From Gottfriedia solisilvae (GTDB lineage: Bacteria; Bacillota; Bacilli; Bacillales; Bacillaceae_G), in the NCBI RefSeq assembly GCF_002128405.1, contig NZ_NETJ01000003.1, positions 744,001 through 808,000 of the forward strand: a stretch of 64,000 nt of DNA, in the 5' to 3' direction. Below the pieces are notes generated by a model. That model made no database searches. It saw only the letters and a program-made list of their open reading frames with translations, and was not told where the DNA came from. Each line of letters starts with the position of its first letter. Position 1 is the first letter of the stretch. This document shows positions 10,473 to 20,935 of the stretch, piece after piece. The position numbers and the translations under genes were made by a program.

Positions 10473-10498
10473 TTGGAGAACGAGAGAGGAAGTTCTTA

Positions 10499-12127
10499 AT
10501 GCAAATTAGTAAAGTCCATTTAGCGGGTCAAAATAAATTGTTGAATGATTTTTTAAATGGAAAAGAGTCGATTTCTTCTTTCTTTGGTGCAAATCCGTTA
10601 AAAAAAGAAGAAATGGAATTCAGAATTAAAAATGTAATGAACCGATCATATAATCGTCAAGGTCTAGTAGATGCATTAGAGCTTTTCCATCAAAAACATC
10701 ATGCTAGTATTGAATCACAGGAAAATATGAAAAAATTACGAAATGAAGATACGTTTGTTGTAATTGGTGGTCAACAGGCAGGATTGTTAACTGGACCTTT
10801 ATACACAATACATAAAATAATTTCAATCATTCAATTAGCGAAAAAATATGAAGATGAATTGAATATTTCGGTTGTGCCTGTTTTTTGGATAGCAGGAGAA
10901 GATCATGATATTGATGAAATAAATCATATCCACACCATAGATGATCATGAAGTCAAAAAACAAACCTACTATAGTAAAGATACACATTCTTTCTCAGCTA
11001 CAAAAACAGAGCTTGATCAGAAGGAAATGAAGAATTGGATACTAAAAATCGTAAAGTCATTTGAAGAAACGAATTATACAAATGATCTTTTACAAGAATT
11101 AAACAAGACGCTTGAGGAGTCTGTTACTTTTGTTGATTTCTTTGCAAAGCTATTATTTAGACTTTTTGCAAAAGAAGGTTTAGTTTTAATTGATGCAGAT
11201 GATCCGAACATAAGAGCTTTAGAAGGTTTAATGTTCGAAGAAATGGTTTCAAAACAAGATATTGTTAGAAGTGTCCTAAAAGATACGAAAAGTAAATTGA
11301 TTAAATCTGGATACCAAGAAACACTTCAAATTTCTGAACAGAGTATTCATCTTTTTTACCATAGTAAAGAAGGTAGACAGTTGTTGGAAGTAGGAGAAAG
11401 TGAAGGGGTTATTCAGACAAAGAACAAAAGCTATCAATTTACGAAAGATGAGCTCATTCGGTTAGCAATTGAACAACCTACGTTACTGAGCAATAATGTT
11501 GTGACACGTCCAATTATGCAGGAATATTTATTTCCTACACTTGCGTTTGTTGGTGGACCTGGTGAAATCGCATATTGGGCTGAGTTAAAAGATATTTTTG
11601 AAGTATTTAATCTAGAGATGCCTCCTGTCTTTTTAAGGCATATGTTTACAATCTTCGAACGAAATATTGTATCCGCGATGGAAGACTTTTCTCTAGGAAT
11701 AGATGAATCACTTCAAATATCACTTGAGGAGAAGAAAAATTCATGGGTAAAAGCTCAAATCAGTGTTGACTATAAAGATGTCTTCGATCAAAGTAGAAAA
11801 GCATTGTTCCAATTACATGAACCTCTTCAAGAAGTAACAAAAGAAGTCGCACCGAACTTAAATGACTTTTCTAAAAAGAATTATTCGAAAATAGAAGAAC
11901 AAATATTGCTTTTAGAAAGAAAAATTGAAGAATCAATCCTAAAACGACATGAAGAACAAATTGCAAAATGGAATAGAATTATTCATTCTATTTCACCAAA
12001 TGGAAGGCCACAAGAACGAGTACTTAATATTTATTATTATATAAATAAATATGGCCCAGACTTTGTTCACCAACTATGTGAGTTAACGTTATCCTGGGAT
12101 TATGCTCATCAAGTCGTCGAACTTTAA
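10499..12127 (+). CDS. bshC: Bacillithiol biosynthesis cysteine-adding enzyme BshC
   Basis: A 542-residue protein that adds cysteine to glucosaminyl-malate in the last step of bacillithiol synthesis. It is recognised by its length, by the core block FVVIGGQQAGLLTGPLYTIHK, by FWIAGEDHDIDEINH, and by the C-terminal coiled coil (about residues 390-490). It implies bacillithiol as the main low-molecular-weight thiol of this organism. AGAGGAAG precedes the ATG. It is the last gene before the mraZ-led division cluster. Confidence 0.95.
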   Translation: MQISKVHLAGQNKLLNDFLNGKESISSFFGANPLKKEEMEFRIKNVMNRSYNRQGLVDALELFHQKHHASIESQENMKKLRNEDTFVVIGGQQAGLLTGPLYTIHKIISIIQLAKKYEDELNISVVPVFWIAGEDHDIDEINHIHTIDDHEVKKQTYYSKDTHSFSATKTELDQKEMKNWILKIVKSFEETNYTNDLLQELNKTLEESVTFVDFFAKLLFRLFAKEGLVLIDADDPNIRALEGLMFEEMVSKQDIVRSVLKDTKSKLIKSGYQETLQISEQSIHLFYHSKEGRQLLEVGESEGVIQTKNKSYQFTKDELIRLAIEQPTLLSNNVVTRPIMQEYLFPTLAFVGGPGEIAYWAELKDIFEVFNLEMPPVFLRHMFTIFERNIVSAMEDFSLGIDESLQISLEEKKNSWVKAQISVDYKDVFDQSRKALFQLHEPLQEVTKEVAPNLNDFSKKNYSKIEEQILLLERKIEESILKRHEEQIAKWNRIIHSISPNGRPQERVLNIYYYINKYGPDFVHQLCELTLSWDYAHQVVEL

Positions 12128-12142
12128 ATAGAAAATAATTCG

Positions 12143-12178
12143 ATCCTGCTATGTAGATAGCAGGATTTTTCGTTTTTT
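12143..12178 (+). terminator. Terminator after bshC
   Basis: The arms ATCCTGCTAT / ATAGCAGGAT enclose a GTAG loop and are followed by T-rich sequence. Confidence 0.88.
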
Positions 12179-12198
12179 TAAAGAATTTCATAGAAAAG

Positions 12199-12243
12199 GT
12201 GGTAAGAAGTGGGGGAATGTGGTAAGTTTGTGTTAGAAAGTGG
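12199..12243 (+). promoter_or_regulatory. Candidate MraZ operator: array of GTGG boxes
   Basis: GTGG occurs at 12199, 12209 and 12219, exactly ten bases apart. A weaker GTG follows at 12230 and another GTGG at 12240. E. coli MraZ represses its own operon by binding TGGG-like direct repeats with a ten-base period, so this array just before mraZ is a good candidate operator. The last box overlaps the mraZ ribosome site. Confidence 0.7.
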
Positions 12244-12252
12244 GGGGAAAGG

Positions 12253-12684
12253 ATGTTTATCGGTGAATATCAACATAATATCGATGTAAAAGGACGTCTT
12301 ATTATTCCTTCCAAATTTCGAGACAAGCTTGGTGAAACCTTCATTGTAACAAGAGGGTTGGATCAATGCTTATTTGGCTATTCAATGGCTGAATGGAGTG
12401 TAATTGAAGACAAACTGCGTACACTACCACTAACAAAAAAAGACGCAAGGGCATTTACTCGTTTTTTCTTCTCTGGAGCTATGGAATGTGAGATGGATAA
12501 GATGGGGAGAATTAATATTGCACCTACATTGCGTGGTTATGCAAAATTGGAAAAAGAATGCGTAGTAGTTGGCGTAACAAATCGAATTGAGATTTGGGAT
12601 CAAACAACTTGGAATACATATATGAATGAGTCTGAGGAGTCATTTGGAGAACTAGCTGAAAATTTAATTGGATTTGACCTATAA
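12253..12684 (+). CDS. mraZ: Transcriptional regulator MraZ
   Basis: A 143-residue protein with two AbrB-like SpoVT repeats. It opens [15 protein letters not shown], with the second DxKGR-type motif at MDKMGRI. MraZ oligomers bind the operator in front of their own operon and modulate dcw cluster expression. GGGGGGAAAGG precedes the ATG. It is the first gene of the division and wall cluster. Confidence 0.97.
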   Translation: MFIGEYQHNIDVKGRLIIPSKFRDKLGETFIVTRGLDQCLFGYSMAEWSVIEDKLRTLPLTKKDARAFTRFFFSGAMECEMDKMGRINIAPTLRGYAKLEKECVVVGVTNRIEIWDQTTWNTYMNESEESFGELAENLIGFDL

Positions 12685-12777
12685 AACCAAAAATCGTAAG
12701 TTCTAGTTCGTTTAGCGTCTTCCCACTCGAGGGACCATAAGTGTGACGCTTTTACATTTAAGATTGAGGTGAGCAAC

Positions 12778-13710
12778 ATGTTTGAGCATATTACGGTTTT
12801 ATTAAGAGAAACTGTTGATTCTTTAGATATAAAAAAAGATGGTATTTATGTAGACTGTACACTTGGCGGTGGAGGTCATAGTGAATACTTGCTATCACAG
12901 TTATCTTCTAATGGAAGATTAATTGCATTTGATCAAGATGAGACTGCAATTAGACATGCGAAAGAACGTTTAAAAGAGTATGAAAATCAATTAACCATCG
13001 TAAAAAGTAATTTTAAACATATAAAAGAAGAGCTTCATCATTTAGGGATTTATGAAGTTGATGGAATTTTATTTGATTTAGGAGTTTCATCACCACAATT
13101 AGATGTTGCAGAGCGTGGTTTTAGTTTTCATCAAGATGCACCACTAGATATGAGAATGAATCAAGAACAAACATTATCGGCTTACGAGGTTGTAAATGAT
13201 TGGCCATATGAACAACTTGTAAAAATATTCTTCCGATATGGCGAGGAAAAATTCTCAAAACAGGTTGCTAGAAAAATTGAAGAATTGCGTGCTAAAAAAC
13301 CAATTGAAACAACGTTTGAATTAGTTGAAATTATTAAGGATGCAATCCCTGCACCTGCTAGACGTACGGGTGGACATCCAGCAAAAAGGATATTCCAAGC
13401 GATTAGAATTGCTGTAAATGATGAACTTGGTGTATTTGAAGAAGCGCTTAAGGATGCAATCACACTGATTAAACCATCTGGAAGAATTAGTGTCATTACA
13501 TTCCATTCTTTAGAGGATCGAATTTGTAAAACTATTTTCAAAGAGGCGAGCTCTCTTCCACCTTTACCACCTGGATTACCGATTATTCCAGATGAGTTTA
13601 AGCCGAAATTAAAGCTTATTACTCGTAAACCACTATTACCAACTGATGAAGAATTAGAAGCAAATAAAAGAGCAAGATCTGCAAAGTTAAGAGTAGCTGA
13701 AAAATTATAA
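12778..13710 (+). CDS. rsmH: 16S rRNA m4C1402 methyltransferase RsmH (MraW)
   Basis: SAM-dependent N4 methylation of cytidine 1402 in 16S rRNA. The 310-residue protein has the SAM motif [10 protein letters not shown] and the family-specific [11 protein letters not shown] and TFHSLEDR blocks. The ATG at 12778 follows GAGGTG with six-base spacing. The in-frame GTG at 12769 is part of that ribosome site. It is separated from mraZ by 93 bases that hold a repeat remnant. Confidence 0.97.
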   Translation: MFEHITVLLRETVDSLDIKKDGIYVDCTLGGGGHSEYLLSQLSSNGRLIAFDQDETAIRHAKERLKEYENQLTIVKSNFKHIKEELHHLGIYEVDGILFDLGVSSPQLDVAERGFSFHQDAPLDMRMNQEQTLSAYEVVNDWPYEQLVKIFFRYGEEKFSKQVARKIEELRAKKPIETTFELVEIIKDAIPAPARRTGGHPAKRIFQAIRIAVNDELGVFEEALKDAITLIKPSGRISVITFHSLEDRICKTIFKEASSLPPLPPGLPIIPDEFKPKLKLITRKPLLPTDEELEANKRARSAKLRVAEKL

Positions 13711-13722
13711 GGAGGGAAAACA

Positions 13723-14094
13723 ATGAGTAATTTGGCAAGAAAGTTACAACAAAAACAAGTTACTGATTCGCAACTTAGACCTTCTATCAAGAAAAAAGCA
13801 AGAACGAAAAAATTATCAAAAGTAACGCCGATTGAAAAGTTCCTTTATGTTTCATTTATTTTTGCATGTTTCTTTATTGGAACGAAAATCGTAAAAACAC
13901 AAGCTGCAATTTTTGATACGAATATTAAAATTCAACAAGTGAAAAATGAAGTTGCAAAAGAAAAACAACATAATTCTGAATTAAAGATGAAAATAGACGA
14001 ACTGAGTACTTATGACCGAATTTGGCAAAAAGCTAAAGAATTGGGATTAAAGATCGATAGTAATAATGTGAAGTTCACAGATTCTGGCAACTAG
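13723..14094 (+). CDS. ftsL: Cell division protein FtsL
   Basis: A 123-residue bitopic protein: a basic cytoplasmic tail (about 1-42), one membrane segment (about 43-60), then an extracellular leucine-zipper-like coiled coil (about 68-105). It acts in the divisome with DivIC and DivIB. AAGGAGGG precedes the ATG. Its place between rsmH and pbpB is diagnostic because the sequence itself is weakly conserved. Confidence 0.92.
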   Translation: MSNLARKLQQKQVTDSQLRPSIKKKARTKKLSKVTPIEKFLYVSFIFACFFIGTKIVKTQAAIFDTNIKIQQVKNEVAKEKQHNSELKMKIDELSTYDRIWQKAKELGLKIDSNNVKFTDSGN

Positions 14095-14105
14095 GAGATC
14101 ATATT

Positions 14106-16298
14106 ATGAGTAAGAAAAAGAATAAGTATACGAATTTAGGAATTCGATGGTTTTTTCTTGTAACTTTAGCATTTTTTATCTCACTCATAGTAAGAATTAG
14201 TTATTTACAATTAGCAGACACAGTTGAAGGTAGAAACTTAAAAGCATTTGCAGATGAGAATTATAATACATCACAAAAAATTCCTGCAAAAAGAGGTACC
14301 ATTTATGATGCAAATGGTGTTCCTCTTGCTGAAGAAGTAACTTCATATACTGTGTCTGCAGTACTAGATCCGAGTGCTTCTAAAAATTCTAAAATAAAAA
14401 GACATGTTGTTGATAAAGAAAAAACAGCAAAACAATTGTCGGTAATTTTAGATGTAGATGAGTCGGAACTATTATCAATGTTAGGGAAACCAAAATATCA
14501 AGTTGAATTAGGACCAGGTGGAAGAAATATTTCTCAAAGCAAGAAAGAAAAAATTGAGAAATTACAGCTACCTGGTATTGTTTTTACTCCTTCACAAAAA
14601 CGATATTATCCAAATGGTGTGTTCGCATCTCATACACTTGGTTATACGGCAACAAATGATAATGGTGATTTAGTAGGTGAAATGGGTCTTGAAAAATCAT
14701 TAAATGATGAATTGAACGAAGAGGATGGTAAAAAAAGCTTTTTACGTGATCGCAAAGGAAATATCCTTCCTTATGAAAATGAAAAAGTTGATCCACCGCA
14801 TAACGGTAATGACATTTATTTAACGATTGATACGAAGATTCAGAGTTTACTAGAAGATGCAATGACTAGAGTGGATAAAGAGTATGAACCTGAGAAAATC
14901 ATGGCGATCGTGTCTGATCCAAAAACGGGTAAAATCGTTGCGATGGGAAATCGTCCGAGCTTTGATCCGAATATTAATGATATTACAAACTATACAAATG
15001 ACCCAGTTTCTTATGCTTTTGAAGCCGGTTCAACAATGAAAATATTTACACTTGGTGCTTCCATGAATGAAGGAGTATACAATGGTCATGAATATTTTCA
15101 ATCTGGAAGATATAAAGTACCTGGTGGAGGTACTGTCCATGATGTAAATAGAAATGGTTGGGGCTCAATTACCTTTGATGAAGGAATACAGCGTTCGTCA
15201 AACGTTGGAATTTCCATTCTATTAAACGAAAAATTAGGTCCGGAACGTTTCTTGCAATATTATAAGAATTACGGGTTTACCCAAAAAACAGGGATTAATC
15301 TTCCTGGTGAATCAAGTGGACGATTAGTATACAAATATCCACTTGAAAAAACGACAACTGCTTTTGGACAAGGTTCAACAGTAACTGCCATTCAAATTAT
15401 TCAGGCTGCCAGTGCAATTGCTAACAATGGAAGAATGATGAAACCTTATATTATTGATAAAATAGTTGATCATGATACGAGTAAAACAGTTAAAGATTAT
15501 GATTCAGAAGTAGCTGGCAATCCAATTACGGCTGAAACAGCAAAAAATGAAAGAAAACTATTAGAAACTGTTGTAACGTCACCAAATGGTACTGGACATA
15601 ATTATGCAATCAAAGGTTATACAGTTGCTGGTAAAACGGGTACGGCTCAGGTTGTTGATGAACATGGTAAATATATAAAGGGGCATGGTGAAAATCTATT
15701 TTCTTTCATCGGTATGGCTCCTGCAAATGATCCAGAGCTTGTTGTTTATGTAGCAGTTCTTCGTCCTAAATTAAAAGAAACTGAATTAGGTTCTGATCCA
15801 GTATCTGAAATATTTAGAAGTGTTACAAAAGGTGCACTTGAGTATATGAAAGTAGAACCTGCAGAAAATGCAGATATTAATGAGTTAGTTGATAAAGATA
15901 GTATTGAAATTCCAGATTTAGAAGGTCTTTCTGTAAATGAAGCAAAATCTTTAGCAACATCATTAGGCTTAAAGCCGATCTCGCTTGGAAGCGGGGATGA
16001 AGTAATTGGACAAACAATCACTTCAAAAACCCAAGTTGTAAGAGGAACAAAAATTTATTTAAGAACGAATGGCAAAAATAAAATGCCTTCTGTTATCGGA
16101 TGGTCCAAAGTGGATGTAAATCGATTGAGTGAATTATTTAATTTAAAGCTTACAATAAAAGGTTCTGGTTATATTACAAGTCAAAGTATTAAGAAAAATG
16201 CAGAATTAAGAGATCGTGACTTTTTAAGTGTAGAATTAAATAAACCTCAGGAAAAGGTTGAGAAAGATAAACAAGTTAAAGTAGAGATACAAGAGTAA
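14106..16298 (+). CDS. pbpB: Division-specific transpeptidase PBP2B
   Basis: A class B penicillin-binding protein of 730 residues that cross-links septal peptidoglycan. An N-terminal membrane anchor (about 13-33) is followed by the dimerisation domain and the transpeptidase with SxxK at Ser309-Lys312, SxN at Ser364-Asn366 and KTG at 510-512. Two PASTA domains follow (from about residue 595 to 715). It sits 11 bases after ftsL, the usual order. A hairpin separates it from spoVD. Confidence 0.97.
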   Translation: MSKKKNKYTNLGIRWFFLVTLAFFISLIVRISYLQLADTVEGRNLKAFADENYNTSQKIPAKRGTIYDANGVPLAEEVTSYTVSAVLDPSASKNSKIKRHVVDKEKTAKQLSVILDVDESELLSMLGKPKYQVELGPGGRNISQSKKEKIEKLQLPGIVFTPSQKRYYPNGVFASHTLGYTATNDNGDLVGEMGLEKSLNDELNEEDGKKSFLRDRKGNILPYENEKVDPPHNGNDIYLTIDTKIQSLLEDAMTRVDKEYEPEKIMAIVSDPKTGKIVAMGNRPSFDPNINDITNYTNDPVSYAFEAGSTMKIFTLGASMNEGVYNGHEYFQSGRYKVPGGGTVHDVNRNGWGSITFDEGIQRSSNVGISILLNEKLGPERFLQYYKNYGFTQKTGINLPGESSGRLVYKYPLEKTTTAFGQGSTVTAIQIIQAASAIANNGRMMKPYIIDKIVDHDTSKTVKDYDSEVAGNPITAETAKNERKLLETVVTSPNGTGHNYAIKGYTVAGKTGTAQVVDEHGKYIKGHGENLFSFIGMAPANDPELVVYVAVLRPKLKETELGSDPVSEIFRSVTKGALEYMKVEPAENADINELVDKDSIEIPDLEGLSVNEAKSLATSLGLKPISLGSGDEVIGQTITSKTQVVRGTKIYLRTNGKNKMPSVIGWSKVDVNRLSELFNLKLTIKGSGYITSQSIKKNAELRDRDFLSVELNKPQEKVEKDKQVKVEIQE

Positions 16299-16308
16299 AC
16301 TATAAAAT

Positions 16309-16360
16309 GGACTTGGACTATTTCTAGATTGCTAGAATTAGTTCAAGGTCTATTGTATTT
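16309..16360 (+). terminator. Imperfect terminator hairpin between pbpB and spoVD
   Basis: A 19-base stem (arms ending in TTCTAG / CTAGAA around ATTG) with two mismatches and two G-T pairs, followed by a T-rich stretch. It likely reduces read-through from the division genes into the sporulation gene. Confidence 0.55.
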
Positions 16361-16376
16361 GGTACAAGCATATATT
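16348..16376 (+). promoter_or_regulatory. Candidate sigma-E promoter of spoVD
   Basis: GTCTATT at 16348-16354 and CATATATT at 16369-16376 are separated by exactly 14 bases. This is the spacing of sigma-E promoters, and the -10 box matches CATACAAT at six of eight positions. spoVD is sigma-E dependent in B. subtilis. The -35 overlaps the preceding hairpin. Confidence 0.5.
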
Positions 16377-16413
16377 GAAACGAACATATTGTAGTAGAGG
16401 AGTGTTCGTTTAA

Positions 16414-18360
16414 ATGCGAGTATCAAATGTAACCGTACGTAAACGTTTATTTTTTGTTTTTATTGGTGGTTTATTAATTTTTTCTATTATTGCGACAAGA
16501 TTAGGTTATGTACAATTTGTATTAGGTGATGTTTTATCTGAACGTGCAAAAAACTCATGGAGTCGTGATATTCCATTTGAACCAAAACGTGGAGAAATCT
16601 TAGACCGTAATGGTGTTGCACTCGCAACAAATAAAAGTGCTCCTTCCGTTTTAGTCGTACCTAGACAAATTAAAGATCCAGAAATCGCGACAAAAAAACT
16701 TGCCCCTATCCTAAAAATCTCCGAGGTAAAGCTGTATAAAATTTTAACCAAAAGATCCAGCATGGAACATATTCGTACAGAAGGTATTAAAATTACAAAT
16801 GAAAAAGCAAAAGAAATTAGGGATTTAAACCTAGAAGGCGTTTACATAGCTGAGGATTCAAAAAGATACTATCCATTTGGAAACTATCTTTCTCATGTAC
16901 TTGGTTTTGCGGGAATCGATAATCAAGGTCTGAACGGATTAGAGCTTTATTATGATAAACAATTAAGTGGTGAAAAAGGTAGTGTTCAGTTTTATTCAGA
17001 TGCAAAAGGCCATAGAATGCCAAATATTGCAGATGATTACATCCCACCTGTTAATGGGCTTAATTTAAAGCTAACGATCGACTCTCGAATTCAAACAATA
17101 TTAGAACGAGAAATGAACAATGCAACTGCTCAATATAATCCTGATGCAATGATTGGGATCGCGATGAATCCAAAAACTGGCGAAATACTTGGAATGAGTA
17201 GTAGACCTGGATTTAATCCATCAAACTTTAAAAATGTTTCACCTGAAATATATAATCGTAATTTACCGGTATGGTCAAATTATGAACCAGGTTCTACTTT
17301 TAAGATTATTACACTTGCTGCTGCACTGAATGAAGGATTAGTTGATCTGAATAAAGACCAATTTTATGATGATGGAGCTGCAGAGGTTGCCGGTGCAAGA
17401 TTACGATGCTGGAAAAGAGGCGGACATGGTTCACAATCTTTTTTAGAAGTTGTTCAAAATTCTTGTAACCCAGGATTTGTTGAATTAGGTAATCGTTTAG
17501 GTGAAGATAGACTTTTCCAATATATTCGTAATTTTGGGTTTGGCCAAAAAACTGGTATTGATTTACAAGGTGAAGGTACTGGGATTTTATTTAGTATGGA
17601 CCGTGTAGGACCAGTAGAAGCTGCAACAACTGCTTTTGGTCAAGGTGTATCAGTAACGCCAATACAGCAAGTAGCAGCTGTTTCTGCGGCAATTAACGGT
17701 GGTATATTATATCAACCATATATTGCTAAAGAATTTGTAGATCCAGTTACGAACGAAGTTGTTAGTCGGAAAACGCCAATTGCTAAAAAAAGAGTCATTA
17801 CACCAGAGACGTCTAAAAAAGTAAGACTTGCCCTTGAAAGTGTCGTAGCACAAGGTACAGGTAAGGGAGCCTTCGTTGAAGGGTATCGTGTAGGTGGAAA
17901 AACTGGGACGGCACAAAAAGTAAAAGATGGCCGTTATGATGATAATAGTTTTATTGTATCATTTATTGGGTTTGCACCTGCAGATGATCCACAAATCGTG
18001 GTTTATATTGCGGTTGATAATCCAAAGGGAACAGTACAATTCGGTGGTGTTGTAGCAGCACCAATCGTAGGAAATATTATTCGTGATAGTATGCAGGTAT
18101 TAGGCGTTCCGCCAAGAAAAAATCAAATTGAAAGAGAATTTGTTTATGGAGATATTCCGACATATAAATTACCAAATTTAATTGGTTTAGAGAAAAAAGA
18201 TTTGCAACAATTGCTAGATACTTTTACTATTGAATATAGTGGTAGTGGCAATGTTGTCATTGACCAAGCACCTAAAGCTGGTGTTAAGCTTAAAGAAGGC
18301 TCTAAAATCAGAATTTATTTAGGAACGAAAGAAGAAACTAAATCAAAGAAGAAAAATTGA
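16414..18360 (+). CDS. spoVD: Sporulation-specific penicillin-binding protein SpoVD
   Basis: A class B PBP of 648 residues needed for spore cortex peptidoglycan. It has an N-terminal anchor (about 11-33), SxxK at Ser294-Lys297, SxN as Ser350-Cys351-Asn352, KTG at 496-498, and a single C-terminal PASTA domain. PBP2B has two PASTA domains. The position directly after pbpB and the single PASTA domain separate it from its paralogue. Its partner SEDS polymerase SpoVE lies five kilobases downstream in the same cluster. Confidence 0.96.
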   Translation: MRVSNVTVRKRLFFVFIGGLLIFSIIATRLGYVQFVLGDVLSERAKNSWSRDIPFEPKRGEILDRNGVALATNKSAPSVLVVPRQIKDPEIATKKLAPILKISEVKLYKILTKRSSMEHIRTEGIKITNEKAKEIRDLNLEGVYIAEDSKRYYPFGNYLSHVLGFAGIDNQGLNGLELYYDKQLSGEKGSVQFYSDAKGHRMPNIADDYIPPVNGLNLKLTIDSRIQTILEREMNNATAQYNPDAMIGIAMNPKTGEILGMSSRPGFNPSNFKNVSPEIYNRNLPVWSNYEPGSTFKIITLAAALNEGLVDLNKDQFYDDGAAEVAGARLRCWKRGGHGSQSFLEVVQNSCNPGFVELGNRLGEDRLFQYIRNFGFGQKTGIDLQGEGTGILFSMDRVGPVEAATTAFGQGVSVTPIQQVAAVSAAINGGILYQPYIAKEFVDPVTNEVVSRKTPIAKKRVITPETSKKVRLALESVVAQGTGKGAFVEGYRVGGKTGTAQKVKDGRYDDNSFIVSFIGFAPADDPQIVVYIAVDNPKGTVQFGGVVAAPIVGNIIRDSMQVLGVPPRKNQIEREFVYGDIPTYKLPNLIGLEKKDLQQLLDTFTIEYSGSGNVVIDQAPKAGVKLKEGSKIRIYLGTKEETKSKKKN

Positions 18361-18385
18361 TTTAGTTCAAATGAAAGGATTTGCT

Positions 18386-19852
18386 ATGAAACTTCATACT
18401 TTACTATCAAGATTGCAACCTTTAGTGAAAACACCAACTGAAAATCCAGAAATCACTGGGGTTGAAATGGATTCCCGAAATGTAAAACCAGGATACTTAT
18501 TTATTTGTATCGATGGTTATACAGTTGATGGACATCAATATGTGAAACAAGCAGTAGAAAATGGCGCTGTAGCTATTTTGGCACAAAAACCAGTTGAAAC
18601 GAATGTACCTGTTGCATACGTAAAAGATACGCTTCGTTCTATGGCTGTTGTTGGGAATATGTTTTATCATAACCCAACTCAGAATTTAAATTTAGTTGGA
18701 ATTACAGGTACAAATGGTAAAACAACTACATCTTACATTATTGAAGAGATTGTTAAACACAATAAACAAAAAACTGGTGTTATTGGAACAATTGGAATGA
18801 AAATTGGTGATGAAGTATTTGAAACGAAAAATACAACACCAGATAGTTTAACACTACAATCAATGTTTGCAAAAATGGTAGACGCAAAAGTTGATACAGC
18901 AGTAATGGAAGTATCATCTCATGCATTACATTTAGGTCGAGTTCATGGTTGCGAATATGATATTGCAGTATTTACGAATCTTTCTCAGGATCATTTAGAT
19001 TACCATGGATCGATGGATGAATATAAAAAAGCAAAAGGACTTTTATTTTCACAATTGGGAAATAGCTTTTCTTCTGAAAAGAGAAAGTTCGCTATTTTAA
19101 ATGGTGATGATGAAGCTTCTAAGGAATATATGACGAGTACTCAAGCGAATGTCTTAACTTATGGATTAAATAAGGACTATGATTTATTCGCAGATGAGAT
19201 TGAATTAACAAACTCAGGAACTAGATTTGTACTACATTTCTTACATCAACAATATGTTGTTGAAATGAAATTAATTGGTACTTTCAATGTATATAATGTG
19301 TTAGCAGCAATTGGTGCAGGTATTGCTTTAGATATTAAGGTTGAAACAATTCTAGAAGCGATCGCTACATTAGAAGGTGTTCCTGGTCGGTTCCAATCTG
19401 TTAATGCAGGGCAAGATTTCACTGTTATTGTAGATTATGCTCATACGCCAGACAGTTTAGAAAATGTATTAAAAACTGTTAAGCAATTTGCAAAAAATGA
19501 TGTGTATACTGTTGTAGGTTGTGGTGGCGATCGAGATCGTACAAAACGTCCATTAATGGGGAAAATCGCAGCGGACCTTTCTACCCAAGCTATCTTCACA
19601 TCAGATAATCCTAGAACAGAGGACCCAATTTTAATTTTAGAAGACATGAAATTCGGTTTGGAGCATAATAATATAACGGTAATAGAAGATCGTAAAAAAG
19701 CAATTACATTTGCGATTGAGAATGCTAAAAAACATGATATTATTGTTATTGCTGGTAAAGGGCATGAAACATATCAAATTGTAGGAACGAGTGTATCTCA
19801 TTTTGATGATGTTGAAGAAGCTAAAGAGGCTATTTTGCAAAGAAGAGGATAA
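18386..19852 (+). CDS. murE: UDP-MurNAc-tripeptide synthetase (meso-diaminopimelate ligase) MurE
   Basis: Adds meso-diaminopimelate to UDP-MurNAc-Ala-Glu. The 488-residue Mur ligase has the P-loop GTNGKTTT and the DNPR motif ([10 protein letters not shown]) that selects meso-diaminopimelate over lysine, so the wall is A1-gamma type. The ATG at 18386 has AAAGGA six bases upstream. The in-frame ATG at 18371 would place that site inside the gene. Its stop codon lies inside a small terminator-like hairpin. Confidence 0.96.
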   Translation: MKLHTLLSRLQPLVKTPTENPEITGVEMDSRNVKPGYLFICIDGYTVDGHQYVKQAVENGAVAILAQKPVETNVPVAYVKDTLRSMAVVGNMFYHNPTQNLNLVGITGTNGKTTTSYIIEEIVKHNKQKTGVIGTIGMKIGDEVFETKNTTPDSLTLQSMFAKMVDAKVDTAVMEVSSHALHLGRVHGCEYDIAVFTNLSQDHLDYHGSMDEYKKAKGLLFSQLGNSFSSEKRKFAILNGDDEASKEYMTSTQANVLTYGLNKDYDLFADEIELTNSGTRFVLHFLHQQYVVEMKLIGTFNVYNVLAAIGAGIALDIKVETILEAIATLEGVPGRFQSVNAGQDFTVIVDYAHTPDSLENVLKTVKQFAKNDVYTVVGCGGDRDRTKRPLMGKIAADLSTQAIFTSDNPRTEDPILILEDMKFGLEHNNITVIEDRKKAITFAIENAKKHDIIVIAGKGHETYQIVGTSVSHFDDVEEAKEAILQRRG

Positions 19853-19866
19853 TGTCCTCTTTTTTG
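19843..19866 (+). terminator. Short hairpin overlapping the murE stop
   Basis: The arms AGAGGA / TCCTCT (19844-19849, 19855-19860) are followed by a T-run. The TAA of murE is in the loop region. The stem is short, so it may only attenuate. Confidence 0.55.
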
Positions 19867-19960
19867 TAATGCCAAAAAATATTTAATTAATAAATAATTC
19901 TATTTAAAAGAATTAAACTATTACATACTAAAGAGAGTAATTTGGAAAGGAGGGCGTATA

Positions 19961-20935
19961 ATGCTTGAACCGTCAATTTTAGTTGCTATGATTACAGCAT
20001 TTATCATTGCAGTCATTTTATCGCCTATTTTTATACCGTACTTAAGAAAACTTAAATTTGGACAGAGTATTCGTGATGAAGGTCCAAAATCTCATAAAAA
20101 GAAATCAGGAACCCCAACAATGGGTGGAATCATCATATTAATTGCCTTAAGTTTATCTGCAATTTTTATTTCAATGTACTTTGATGTATTATCGACACGA
20201 ACATTTATTTTACTATTTGTAACTGTTTGTTTCGGTATTATTGGATTTTTAGACGATTACATAAAAGTAGTGAAGAAAAGAAACCTTGGTTTAACTTCGA
20301 AACAAAAATTTATCTGTCAGGTAATCGTATCAATTATTGTATTTTTTGCTATTAAATCAACCGGAGTATCTACTTCAGTAGAAATTCCAGGTACAGGATA
20401 TGAAATTGATTTAGGATTTATATATGCATTATTAATAATCTTCATGTTAGTTGGAACTTCTAATGCTGTTAATTTAACGGATGGTTTAGATGGATTGGTT
20501 TCTGGTACTGCTGCAATTGCATTCGGTGCATATGCAGTGCTTGCATATAATCAACAACAACTTGATGTTGCTATTTTTTCGATTGCTGTAGTAGGTGCAG
20601 TTTTAGGATTTTTAGTATTTAATGCACATCCTGCAAAGGTCTTTATGGGTGATACAGGCTCATTGGCTTTAGGTGGCGCATTAGCTGCAATTGCAATCGT
20701 TACGAATTTAGAAATTTTACTTGTGATCATCGGAGGCGTATTCGTTATTGAAACCCTTTCTGTAATGATTCAGGTAGCGTCGTTTAAAGCGACTGGTAAA
20801 AGAGTATTCAAAATGAGCCCACTACATCACCACTATGAATTATCTGGATGGTCTGAATGGAGAGTAGTCGTTACATTTTGGTTTGTAGGGTTGCTTTTTG
20901 CATTATTAGGAATCTATATCGAGGTGTGGATGTAA
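19961..20935 (+). CDS. mraY: Phospho-N-acetylmuramoyl-pentapeptide transferase MraY
   Basis: Integral membrane enzyme (324 residues, about ten membrane helices) that makes lipid I from UDP-MurNAc-pentapeptide and undecaprenyl phosphate. The conserved loops are visible: [34 protein letters not shown] and the HHHYE histidine motif near the C-terminus. AAGGAGGG precedes the ATG. Its stop codon directly abuts the murD start. Confidence 0.97.
   Translation: MLEPSILVAMITAFIIAVILSPIFIPYLRKLKFGQSIRDEGPKSHKKKSGTPTMGGIIILIALSLSAIFISMYFDVLSTRTFILLFVTVCFGIIGFLDDYIKVVKKRNLGLTSKQKFICQVIVSIIVFFAIKSTGVSTSVEIPGTGYEIDLGFIYALLIIFMLVGTSNAVNLTDGLDGLVSGTAAIAFGAYAVLAYNQQQLDVAIFSIAVVGAVLGFLVFNAHPAKVFMGDTGSLALGGALAAIAIVTNLEILLVIIGGVFVIETLSVMIQVASFKATGKRVFKMSPLHHHYELSGWSEWRVVVTFWFVGLLFALLGIYIEVWM

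Noticed and set aside
13182-13790. Long minus-strand open frame (202 codons) opposite rsmH
   Set aside because: It is a shadow of the well-supported rsmH gene. It has no ribosome site and an atypical composition.
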